From: CAVALG01 sp045576295
Lineage (GTDB): Bacteria > Bacillota > Clostridia > Oscillospirales > Acutalibacteraceae
Direction: 5' to 3'
NCBI GenBank assembly: GCA_045576295.1
Contig: JAZNGF010000028.1
Coordinates: 1 to 36,839, forward strand
DNA length: 36,839 nt
A program made the translations under genes and the position numbers. Every line of letters begins with the position of its first letter. Within the stretch, counting starts at the first letter, position 1. The notes under the pieces were generated by a model. The model worked only from the letters and a program-made list of their open reading frames with translations. It searched no databases and was not told the DNA's origin. Shown one piece after another: positions 23,954 through 30,311 of the stretch.

Positions 23954-24487
23954 TTAGTTAGCAACCTGTACCATTGCCGCGCGAACTACTGTGTCGCCTA
24001 ATTTGTAGCCCTTTTGCATAACGGCAGCAATACTGTTTTCGGGTTTTTCAGGGTCTTCAATGTGCATAACAGCTTCGTGAATGTTCGGGTCGAAGGTGTC
24101 GCCCTCGGCTCCGAATTCCTCAAGCCCTAAATCGGCGCTTAGCGATTCAAGCTGTTTAACAATCATCTCAATTCCCTTATTATATTCAGCGCTTCCGCTT
24201 TCATAACCGCGTGCGCGCTCAATATTGTCAATCAGTGGCAGCATCTTTTTAAGAAGCGATGCTTTTGCATATTCTGCAATGCCGAGTTTCTCTTTCTCGG
24301 TTCGCCTTTTGTAGTTATCAAATTCGGCGGCGGTTCGAAGCAGAAGTTCTTTTTGCTCGGCTAACTCTTCTTGAAGCTTTGCGTTTTCTTCTGCCAGTTT
24401 GCCCCCTGCCTTCTTCTTGCCCTTCTTTTCGGCCTTTTCTGTTTGATTTGCATCGTTTAAATTTTCGTTTACATTCTCTTTTTCCAT
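23954..24487 (-). CDS. grpE: Nucleotide exchange factor GrpE
   Basis: GrpE releases ADP from DnaK. The 177-residue protein has an acidic and Lys-rich disordered N-terminus (about 1-35), a long coiled-coil helix (about 36-90, with the AEFDNYKRRTEKEK signature) and the C-terminal beta-wing, ending in GYKLGDTVVRAAMVQVA. GGAGA lies ahead of the ATG at 24487; the ATG at 24499 is upstream of it. It lies between hrcA and dnaK. Confidence 0.97.
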   Translation of the reverse strand: MEKENVNENLNDANQTEKAEKKGKKKAGGKLAEENAKLQEELAEQKELLLRTAAEFDNYKRRTEKEKLGIAEYAKASLLKKMLPLIDNIERARGYESGSAEYNKGIEMIVKQLESLSADLGLEEFGAEGDTFDPNIHEAVMHIEDPEKPENSIAAVMQKGYKLGDTVVRAAMVQVAN

Positions 24488-24558
24488 AGTTCTCTCCATT
24501 CTGCCGCTACACCTTAAATGGGTTCGCGGTGGTTATTGGTTTTAAGCTGCTCGAAGAA

Positions 24559-25587
24559 TTATTCTTCCATATCAAAAGCCGCCTCTTCTAATATTTTATT
24601 AAGTTTGGCGGTAAAATATCTAAGCCCCGGTATTACCTGTTCGTACGACATTCGGGTTGGCCCTAAAACTCCAATCCTGCCATTATCTTTATGGCCGTAT
24701 TTTGCAACAACAAGGTTTGATGGCCTTAACTCTTCAAGCCCCGTGTCATCACCAAAAATTATCGAAACAGGTGCTTCAATATTATTAATTATTGGAAGCA
24801 AGCGATTTGGCTGTTCAACAAGTTCTAAAAGCGCCCTGGCATCTTCGCGGCTGTTATAGCAAGATATAAGGTTTTGTTCACCTTTTATTGAAAGCTTTGA
24901 AGATTTCATTTCGTCGATCATATCGAAGATTGAGCTTATAACGGCCGTGAATGCAACTGCGTAATCTTCGGCGTCGTAAATCACCTGCTGCAAAAGCGCG
25001 GTGTCGAACTCGTTTATTCGGGCACCTACTATTCTTGCAGTTATTATTCTGTCGAACCGTGAAAGCATCTGCGGGGTGAGTTCGGTGTTTGTTCGGCAAA
25101 TTCGGCTTTTGGCAACACCTTCAGAGGTTATCATAACTATCATTAACATTCTGCGGCTCATGGGCATAATTTCAACCCTGCGAACATAGGCCTCTTCATA
25201 TGAACCCGATGATACAATTGCAGGAAGCCCCGTTATGTCTGACAATATGATGCCCGCAACCGACAGAAGCCGTTCAGGGTCGTGCGAGGCTTTATCAAGC
25301 AAGCTGTCAATAGAGGTTTTAAGTTCGGCCCCTACCGTTTGCCCCTCAATAATATCGGTTATAAACATTCGGTAGCCTCGGTTGGTTGGGATGCGCCCTG
25401 CCGATGTGTGCGGCTGGGTTAAAAGCCCCAGGCTGCCGAGTTCACTCATCTCATTTCTGAGTGTTGCGGCGGAAAGGTTGAAATCTAAATCGCGGCTTAA
25501 CGATTTTGAACTAACAGGCTCGCCCGTTTCTATATAAGAACGAATAATCTTAGAAAGAATTATTCGTTGGCGTGGGCTCAGCTCCAT
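24559..25587 (-). CDS. hrcA: Heat-inducible transcription repressor HrcA
   Basis: HrcA binds CIRCE and represses class I heat-shock genes, with activity dependent on GroEL. The 342-residue protein has a winged helix at the N-terminus (SPRQRIILSKIIRSYIETGEP in family context, and the LSAATLRNEMSELGSLGLL recognition segment). A dimerisation and insertion region follows, with a C-terminal IGVLGPTRMSYEQVIP motif. Length is the norm (about 340). GGGAGGGG precedes the ATG. It is the first gene of its operon and autoregulated by the CIRCE at 25617-25643. Confidence 0.98.
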   Translation of the reverse strand: MELSPRQRIILSKIIRSYIETGEPVSSKSLSRDLDFNLSAATLRNEMSELGSLGLLTQPHTSAGRIPTNRGYRMFITDIIEGQTVGAELKTSIDSLLDKASHDPERLLSVAGIILSDITGLPAIVSSGSYEEAYVRRVEIMPMSRRMLMIVMITSEGVAKSRICRTNTELTPQMLSRFDRIITARIVGARINEFDTALLQQVIYDAEDYAVAFTAVISSIFDMIDEMKSSKLSIKGEQNLISCYNSREDARALLELVEQPNRLLPIINNIEAPVSIIFGDDTGLEELRPSNLVVAKYGHKDNGRIGVLGPTRMSYEQVIPGLRYFTAKLNKILEEAAFDMEE

Positions 25588-25616
25588 ACAACCCCTCCCT
25601 TTGCCTTGATTTCATG

Positions 25617-25643
25617 TTAGCACTCTGCGCCTTCGAGTGCTAA
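25617..25643. promoter_or_regulatory. CIRCE operator
   Basis: A perfect CIRCE element, TTAGCACTC-N9-GAGTGCTAA. It lies just downstream of the predicted transcription start, in the 5' untranslated region of hrcA. It is the HrcA binding site. Confidence 0.98.
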
Positions 25644-25652
25644 CTGCAATTT

Positions 25653-25681
25653 ACTATACAACCAACTTTTGGCTTTGTCAA
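25653..25681 (-). promoter_or_regulatory. Promoter of the hrcA-grpE-dnaK-dnaJ operon
   Basis: Minus-strand perfect TTGACA (25676-25681) and TATAGT (25653-25658) with a 17-bp spacer; the start would fall near 25646, immediately before CIRCE. Confidence 0.88.
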
Positions 25682-25832
25682 TAGAAAAATCAAAAATTTT
25701 TAAAATATTTTTTGACTTTCCCTGACCTTTAATAAAAAATGCTGTATTTAAGCGGATTTTTTAATTAATTATTCACCAATTTATCTAAATTTAGTCTATT
25801 ATGTGAATTAATTGTAAAATATGTTTTTATGC

Positions 25833-25861
25833 TTGTGAATAAAACTTTACTATGTTACAAT
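25833..25861 (+). promoter_or_regulatory. Promoter of the 25909 gene
   Basis: TTGTGA (25833-25838) and TACAAT (25856-25861) with a 17-bp spacer. The rest of the 320-bp gap between the divergent hrcA and 25909 genes is AT-rich and shows no other ORF. Confidence 0.7.
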
Positions 25862-25908
25862 ACATTTATGAAATTACGTTTTTAAGCACGCACAAAGGAG
25901 AAATTTAA

Positions 25909-26427
25909 ATGGATGCACAAAAAAAGAAAATGATTTTTTTATTTTCGGTTATTAGTGTTTTAGTTGTAGCAATTGTTATAATTGTTATCGGCCAACTTAC
26001 AGGAAGTTTTCAAATAATAAAAACAGAAATAACCACCTCTTCGTCAAGCGTGGTTACAAGCTCGACGCCCTCTTCAAGCAAAAATGATACCCCTACCACC
26101 GAAATAGGTGGCGCAGAATCGGCAATCTACAGTTCAGATACTAATATTCAAGCTAAGTCTGACGACTTTTATATAGACCTCGCCAAAGCGCACCCGGTTA
26201 AAATAACCAAAGAAGCTTACGAACGAACCCTTATTAAAGAAAACCAAGAAGGCGGCCTTTCCTACAATGATGTGGTTGCCATTATCGGGGGCGATGGTGT
26301 TAAGGTTGACTCGAATCAAGAAAACTGTGAGATCTATATGTGGACAACGGCCGACAACACTGGCTACGCCAAGCTCATATTTGAAGACGGCAAGCTTACC
26401 GGCCGCAGCCAATGGGGGCTTAAATAA
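25909..26427 (+). CDS. Membrane-anchored extracytoplasmic protein, SmpA/BLIP-like domain
   Basis: The 172-residue protein has a short cytosolic start, one membrane helix (about 8-28), and a long Ser/Thr-rich linker (about 40-70). The C-terminal domain (about 105-172) reads LSYNDVVAIIGGDG, YMWTTADNTGYAKLIFEDGKLTGRSQWGL, broken at the turn. That pattern of helix followed by a beta-hairpin with a W and final QWGL matches the BLIP/SmpA-type fold seen in DUF3862-like proteins. The domain is exposed outside the cell. The stop codon TAA is immediately followed by the queH ATG, so the pair is an operon. Function unknown; domain call moderate. Confidence 0.75.
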   Translation: MDAQKKKMIFLFSVISVLVVAIVIIVIGQLTGSFQIIKTEITTSSSSVVTSSTPSSSKNDTPTTEIGGAESAIYSSDTNIQAKSDDFYIDLAKAHPVKITKEAYERTLIKENQEGGLSYNDVVAIIGGDGVKVDSNQENCEIYMWTTADNTGYAKLIFEDGKLTGRSQWGLK

Positions 26428-26967
26428 ATGCAAACGCTTTTACATATATGCTGTGCACCCTGTTCGGTTATGTGCATCGACACATTAAGGGCCGAGGGCA
26501 TTGAACCCACAGGATTTTGGTATAACCCTAATATTCACCCCGTTACCGAATACCGAGCGCGCAAAAACTGCCTAATAGAATACGCTAAGGATATTTCGCT
26601 TGAGCTTTTCGTGCAGGATGAATACGGTTTAAGAAGCTTTGTTCGCGGCATCTACCCGAACCTTGAAAACAGGTGCGGATATTGTTATGAAACCCGCCTT
26701 AACGCCACAGCAGAATACGCAGCACAAAACGGATTTGAAAGTTTTACAACAACACTGCTTGTAAGCCCCTATCAAAATCAGGAAGAAATAATTGCCGCCG
26801 CAGAAAAAGCCGCTGAAAAATTTGGTGTGAAATTTTTATACCGCGATTTTAAGGTTCATTTCCGCGAAGGGCAGCGCCGCGCAAGAGAGGCCGGCCTTTA
26901 TATGCAAAAATATTGCGGCTGCGTTTTCAGCGAAGAAGAGCGCTACCTTAAACTGCCTAAACGATAA
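26428..26967 (+). CDS. queH: Epoxyqueuosine reductase QueH
   Basis: QueH (former DUF208) reduces epoxyqueuosine to queuosine in tRNA, the non-homologous replacement of QueG. The 179-residue protein has the diagnostic Cys motifs HICCAPCS at the N-terminus, RCGYCYETR in the middle, and CGC near the C-terminus. It contains no transport or membrane segment. Length fits the family. It starts directly at the stop codon of the preceding gene without its own clear ribosome site, so it should be translated by coupling. Other queuosine genes are not in this window. Confidence 0.95.
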   Translation: MQTLLHICCAPCSVMCIDTLRAEGIEPTGFWYNPNIHPVTEYRARKNCLIEYAKDISLELFVQDEYGLRSFVRGIYPNLENRCGYCYETRLNATAEYAAQNGFESFTTTLLVSPYQNQEEIIAAAEKAAEKFGVKFLYRDFKVHFREGQRRAREAGLYMQKYCGCVFSEEERYLKLPKR

Positions 26968-26994
26968 AATCCCAACACACACTTTGCAAAATAA

Positions 26995-27047
26995 AAATTC
27001 CCAAAGCAACCTCACGGCAACTGCTGTGAGATTCGCTTTGGGAATTT
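26995..27047. terminator. Bidirectional terminator between convergent genes
   Basis: An outer 13-bp stem AAATTCCCAAAGC/GCTTTGGGAATTT (26995-27007 with 27035-27047) encloses an inner CTCAC/GTGAG hairpin. A-rich and T-rich flanks allow it to serve both the queH and the lipoprotein transcripts. Confidence 0.8.
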
Positions 27048-27072
27048 GTTATTAATTGTTAAGTTTAATATA

Positions 27073-27756
27073 CTAAGCTTTTACAACGTATTTATAAATG
27101 TCGAACATGGTACCTAAGCTCGATTTAATAATAACATAAGCGGTGCCCTTGCCCTGCGCTGTAACATTTCCGCTTGAGTTGACAGTCACAACCGATTCAT
27201 CGCTTGTATAGCATTTGCCACCACTTTGCGCCCAGATTGCTGCTCCTGGAGTGTGCTTTTCACCAACTTTAAGTTCATAAGTGTTCATTTGGGTTGAGTT
27301 GAAATTAGCAATTTCAGTGGCAAAGTCTATCCCATCAATTTGGGGAAGATTAGAAAGGTCGGCTTCTTTTGCAACATCGTAAACATCATAACGGTAAACT
27401 TCATACAAATCACTCTTACCGGTAATAACCACATATGCAGTGCCTGCACCTACCGCAGTAACCTTTCCGCCATCTGTTACGGTAACAACCGATTCATCAC
27501 TTGAGTATGTAGTGCCGCCTCCGCTTTTAAGCCAAACACGTGCTCCGGGGCCGTGTTCTTCACCAACTGTAAGCTCGAATGTATTAAGTGGATCAGAAAC
27601 AAACTCATCAATCATTTCTTGATAATCGCTTTCATCAAGCGATTTGCCGCCTTTTAAACCTTTTAAAATATCGGTTGCGCCCTGGCAAGCCGTTAAAGAA
27701 AAAAGCATAAGAACAACTAACATTCCTGCTATAAATACCCTTGCAGTTTTTTTCAT
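27073..27756 (-). CDS. Lipoprotein with two Big_2-like domains
   Basis: The 227-residue protein has a signal peptide ending in the lipobox LTAC, with Cys 24 as the acylation site. Two similar domains follow (about 62-125 and 160-225), each with the bacterial Ig-like group 2 pattern: SDESVVTV, then a G-x-VTA-x-G-x-GTAYV(V/I)I. These domains usually act as extracellular spacers or binders. AGGAG precedes the ATG. A weak sigma-A-like promoter (TTGAAA/TAAAAA) may lie at 27808-27836. The ligand is unknown. Confidence 0.85.
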   Translation of the reverse strand: MKKTARVFIAGMLVVLMLFSLTACQGATDILKGLKGGKSLDESDYQEMIDEFVSDPLNTFELTVGEEHGPGARVWLKSGGGTTYSSDESVVTVTDGGKVTAVGAGTAYVVITGKSDLYEVYRYDVYDVAKEADLSNLPQIDGIDFATEIANFNSTQMNTYELKVGEKHTPGAAIWAQSGGKCYTSDESVVTVNSSGNVTAQGKGTAYVIIKSSLGTMFDIYKYVVKA

Positions 27757-27845
27757 ACATTATTTCTCCTTGCGTTATACATTTAATTTCCACCAAAATA
27801 AAAGGTTTTTTTAATTTTAACATATTCTTTTTTCAAAGTCTACTT

Positions 27846-27891
27846 ATATTTCACAAAACATACCTGCCATATTTCACAAAACATACCTGCC
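27846..27891. repeat. Exact 23-bp tandem duplication
   Basis: Two identical 23-bp copies with core TTTCACAAAACATACCTGCC occupy 27846-27868 and 27869-27891, in the 319-bp gap between the divergent lipoprotein and membrane-protein genes. The rest of that gap holds the promoter at 27985 and a short GGCGG/CCGCC hairpin at about 28036-28060. No further feature was found. Confidence 0.9.
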
Positions 27892-27984
27892 ATAAATTTA
27901 TGCATTAATCCGCAAAACGCCCCTACAACAAAGCATTATTTGAAAACAATAACAAAAAAATGCTTTTTACACCACATATAGATG

Positions 27985-28013
27985 TTGACAATTGAAGTTT
28001 TATTATTTATAAT
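27985..28013 (+). promoter_or_regulatory. Fully consensus sigma-A promoter
   Basis: TTGACA (27985-27990) and TATAAT (28008-28013) with a 17-bp spacer. This is the best promoter in the window. It leads to the membrane protein at 28076 through a leader with a short hairpin. Confidence 0.9.
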
Positions 28014-28075
28014 ATTATAGAATATAGTAGATTTTGGGCGGTGAGAAACCAGCCGCCTTCAAGGAGTGTTTACAT

Positions 28076-28705
28076 ATGAAAAAATTATTAAAGCCCGAAA
28101 AACGCATCCCTCTTGTTAATATGTTAACAGCATTGCTTATCCTTGCGCATAACGCGCTATTCTTTGTTAACGACCATGCCTTCAATTATGAAGGAAAAAA
28201 TTATGTTATGTCAATCGCTAAATATCTCTTGTTCCCCTACGATTACGACACAACTAAAGCCACATTTAAAGGCATCCCCTACCAAGAAATTCTTGGTGAT
28301 ACACTTACACAATATTCCGATTTATACGGAACAGCCGCTTGGATAAACTCGGTTGTAACCGTTGCGGCTTGTTTGTTCGTTCTCGGTATTGTGGGCGCAG
28401 TTTTATGCGTTATCTTTAGAAAGAAAATAGGTGGCCCATTCGCTCTCCCCGTTGTTTGGTGCTTAATCGGCGCTATCGGCGCACCTATGAGCGGATTCTA
28501 TAAACTTGGGAACCTTTTCATTCTTCGTTATGCAATCGTTCTTATCACAACTGCTCTTGTTTTCTGGAACATTGTTCTTTGCATAAAAGAAGCAATGGAA
28601 AAGAAGGCCGAAATTAAACGCCTTGATGCTGAAAGAGACGCACGATGGGAAGCAGATAAACTCAGGCGCCAACAAGAAGCTGAAGCTGCCGAGGCAAATA
28701 ACTAA
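28076..28705 (+). CDS. Integral membrane protein of unknown function
   Basis: I do not recognise the family. The 209-residue protein has four likely membrane segments (about 12-32, 85-112, 123-140, 146-168). A charged, helical C-terminal tail (about 170-209) is rich in Lys, Arg, Glu and Ala and may be a cytosolic coiled coil. The extracellular loop between segments 1 and 2 is about 50 residues. The ATG at 28076 follows AAGGAG; the upstream frame lacks this. It is driven by a full consensus promoter, so strong expression is expected. It is monocistronic. Confidence 0.8.
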   Translation: MKKLLKPEKRIPLVNMLTALLILAHNALFFVNDHAFNYEGKNYVMSIAKYLLFPYDYDTTKATFKGIPYQEILGDTLTQYSDLYGTAAWINSVVTVAACLFVLGIVGAVLCVIFRKKIGGPFALPVVWCLIGAIGAPMSGFYKLGNLFILRYAIVLITTALVFWNIVLCIKEAMEKKAEIKRLDAERDARWEADKLRRQQEAEAAEANN

Positions 28706-28720
28706 GTATTAATAGAATTT

Positions 28721-28761
28721 AAAGGTAGGTGCCGGTTATTTCCGGCACCTACCTTTTTATG
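28721..28761 (+). terminator. Terminator of the membrane-protein gene
   Basis: A 15-bp stem starting AAAGGTAGGTGCCGG (28721-28735) with its complement at 28742-28756, a 6-base loop, then TTTTTAT. Confidence 0.92.
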
Positions 28762-28864
28762 TTTTGAAGTTATCGCCGGGCTTCGGTTTTTACCAAATTC
28801 GCCCATAACATTTGGTATAATCAAACACAAACCGCGAACAACCGCCTTCCCAAGAACACTGTGG

Positions 28865-29176
28865 CTAACTGTAAATTGAAATAAACCCGTATTTCAGTGC
28901 AAGTTTTAGCTTTTCTGCTGAACGTTTAAGGTGGCGTGAAACGGTTGATTTATTCACACCCATAAGCTGGGCTATTTCGGTTACCTTCATTCGTTTAAAA
29001 TAAAAGCATTCAACAACAGTGTATTGCTTTTGTGTAAGCTCCTCCTCCATAGCAACTCTAAGCATCTTCTTCACGGCCTCAATTTTTCGGGTGTTATCCC
29101 CCTGTGAAAAGCCGCCATAATAACCGCAAGGTATTCTATCACCAAAGACCTCTAAACTAAACGACCGCCTATCCAT
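28865..29176 (-). CDS. Sigma-70 region 4-like DNA-binding protein
   Basis: The 103-residue protein lacks region 2 and has a sigma region 4-type helix-turn-helix (about 45-95). It begins at ELTQKQYTVVECFYF, with the recognition element VTEIAQLMGVNKSTVSRHLKRS. The first 40 residues are a variable Gly/aromatic-rich stretch. Proteins of this size are common next to phage or conjugative-element regulators in Clostridia and may act as anti- or pseudo-sigma factors. AGGAGG precedes the ATG. It lies 40 bp downstream of a small coiled-coil gene and probably shares its promoter, which is under the XRE repressor by inference. Confidence 0.8.
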   Translation of the reverse strand: MDRRSFSLEVFGDRIPCGYYGGFSQGDNTRKIEAVKKMLRVAMEEELTQKQYTVVECFYFKRMKVTEIAQLMGVNKSTVSRHLKRSAEKLKLALKYGFISIYS

Positions 29177-29216
29177 AATAATATCCTCCTTGTGTTTTTA
29201 ACATATTGTGCAAAGA

Positions 29217-29420
29217 CTATGTATTATCGTAATATTTTTTTAACCGTGCGCCTATTTGCCTGCATTTTTCCAGGTCGGCATATAGGCTGCAAATACGCCT
29301 GCGAACCATTAGCGCCTCACCGTTATCGGAACATTCGAACTCTGCGCGCAACTGCTCTATTCTTTTCAGTAGTTCAGCGCACCGTTCTTCATATTCCACA
29401 CCTAACTCATATAACGTCAT
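29217..29420 (-). CDS. Small coiled-coil protein paired with the sigma-like gene
   Basis: This protein of 67 residues (78 if a TTG start is used) is nearly all helix. Leu and charged residues alternate in ELGVEYEERCAELLKRIEQL and VRRRICSLYADLEKCRQIG, with a YYD end. I know the pattern of a helical YYD protein followed by a sigma-like protein from clostridial accessory regions, but not its function. The start is uncertain: I prefer the ATG at 29420, and the ATG at 29432 is also possible. It is first in the leftward transcript from 29477-29505. Confidence 0.65.
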   Translation of the reverse strand: MTLYELGVEYEERCAELLKRIEQLRAEFECSDNGEALMVRRRICSLYADLEKCRQIGARLKKYYDNT

Positions 29421-29476
29421 TACCGCGACCATTCCTTTCGCTACGCCCTTCAAAACCTATGGGTGTCGGCGAATTT

Positions 29477-29505
29477 ATAATAACACGCATCGTGTAAATT
29501 ATCAA
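29477..29505 (-). promoter_or_regulatory. Leftward promoter with operator palindrome in its spacer
   Basis: Minus-strand TTGATA (29500-29505) and TATTAT (29477-29482) with a 17-bp spacer. The spacer holds a palindrome of form ACACG-NNN-CGTGT (29483-29495), touching the -10 box. It drives the coiled-coil and sigma-like genes. Confidence 0.8.
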
Positions 29506-29585
29506 GGTATTTTTAACATTTTTAACACATTTTGTAAATTCTTATAATAGTTGGCGCAACGGTGCCGCAACTTTTCTCTGAACAC

Positions 29586-29614
29586 TTGAAGAATTACACG
29601 AAACGTGTTATATT
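29586..29614 (+). promoter_or_regulatory. Rightward promoter with the same operator in its spacer
   Basis: TTGAAG (29586-29591) and TATATT (29609-29614) with a 17-bp spacer. The spacer holds ACACG-AAA-CGTGT (29596-29608), again touching the -10 box. It drives the XRE gene at 29640, so that gene is very probably self-controlled. Confidence 0.8.
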
Positions 29615-29639
29615 TTGTATTATAACGGGGTGTATAATT

Positions 29640-30038
29640 ATGGAAAATTTCGGGCAACGTTTAAAAAAGTTACGTGTTGGCAGGCACATAACCCAAGCTG
29701 ATCTTGCTGTAAAGCTCGGTGTGTCGCCAAGCGCAATAAGTATGTATGAAAAGGGAAACCGCGAACCCAATAATTCAATGCTTAAAAAAATTTGCATTTT
29801 TTTCGGTGTAAATGTTAACTACCTGCTAAACGGCAAAGCCGAAGGCCCGCGCGATATTACTGAATTGCTTGCTGAAATAAAAACTCGGCTTGACGAAAGC
29901 GAAGGGCTTATTGTTAACGGTAAAATAATAACCGAAGCCGAAAAGGACAAGCTTTTCAAAGCAATGCTTGTTGCGGCAAATGTTATGTTTTCCACCCCCA
30001 CGCAAGACTGCTCTACCATAACGTTTCAAAAGCATTAA
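29640..30038 (+). CDS. XRE-family repressor of the sigma-like module
   Basis: The 132-residue protein has a Cro/CI-type helix-turn-helix (about 4-62): RLKKLRVGRHITQADLAVKL, GVSPSAISMYEKGNREPNN, ending VNVNYLLNG. The C-terminal part (about 75-115) is helical and charged and may serve dimerisation. I chose the ATG at 29640 because the promoter -10 lies at 29609-29614, which excludes the longer frame starting at 29562. CGGGGTG is a fair ribosome site. It is divergent from the coiled-coil and sigma-like genes, and both promoters share one operator motif. Control of both by this protein is inferred. Confidence 0.88.
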   Translation: MENFGQRLKKLRVGRHITQADLAVKLGVSPSAISMYEKGNREPNNSMLKKICIFFGVNVNYLLNGKAEGPRDITELLAEIKTRLDESEGLIVNGKIITEAEKDKLFKAMLVAANVMFSTPTQDCSTITFQKH

Positions 30039-30066
30039 CCCCCAGCGCACGCACTATGTTTAACCC

Positions 30067-30102
30067 CTAATATTTGACTAAATGCAATATTAGTGATATA
30101 AT
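30067..30102 (+). promoter_or_regulatory. Promoter of the flippase operon, with inverted repeat around the -35
   Basis: TTGACT (30074-30079) and perfect TATAAT (30097-30102) with a 17-bp spacer. The perfect 8-bp inverted repeat CTAATATT (30067-30074) and AATATTAG (30086-30093) brackets the -35 box and looks like an operator. Confidence 0.8.
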
Positions 30103-30107
30103 ACATT

Positions 30108-30267
30108 TGTAAGTTTGTATCTTACACATCATTTTAACAATGGTTCAAACTGCAAAGCGAAAATTCGGCTGATTAGCGTTATACTCACTAACCATTAACC
30201 AAAACGATATACATTCGTTATATCACAGTAAATGCAAAACTCCCCCCAGCGCCGCTAAGGGGATTTT
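30108..30267 (+). promoter_or_regulatory. Structured 5' leader ending in a terminator-like hairpin
   Basis: The roughly 200-base leader folds into TGTAAG/CTTACA (30108-30113, 30121-30126), a long-range AATGGTT/AACCATT closing stem (30139-30145, 30190-30196), GATATA/TATATC (30206-30211, 30219-30224) and TCCCC/GGGGA (30241-30245, 30259-30263) followed by TTTT. No ORF lies here. The pattern of a structured region followed by a possible terminator fits an attenuator or riboswitch; I recognise no known class, and no T-box motif is present. Confidence 0.5.
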
Positions 30268-30311
30268 ACCGTGTTTTTTCGCAACAATTAAGCGGCAGAA
30301 CGGGAACTATT

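Noticed and set aside
26428..26440. tRNA genes or a prophage around queH and the later region
   Set aside because: No cloverleaf, integrase, attachment repeat or phage structural gene was visible between 25909 and 30050.
29562..29640. Longer start for the XRE repressor
   Set aside because: The promoter -10 lies at 29609-29614, so the transcript begins after this ATG.
30108..30267. T-box or other known riboswitch
   Set aside because: No conserved T-box sequence or other known aptamer signature was recognised.
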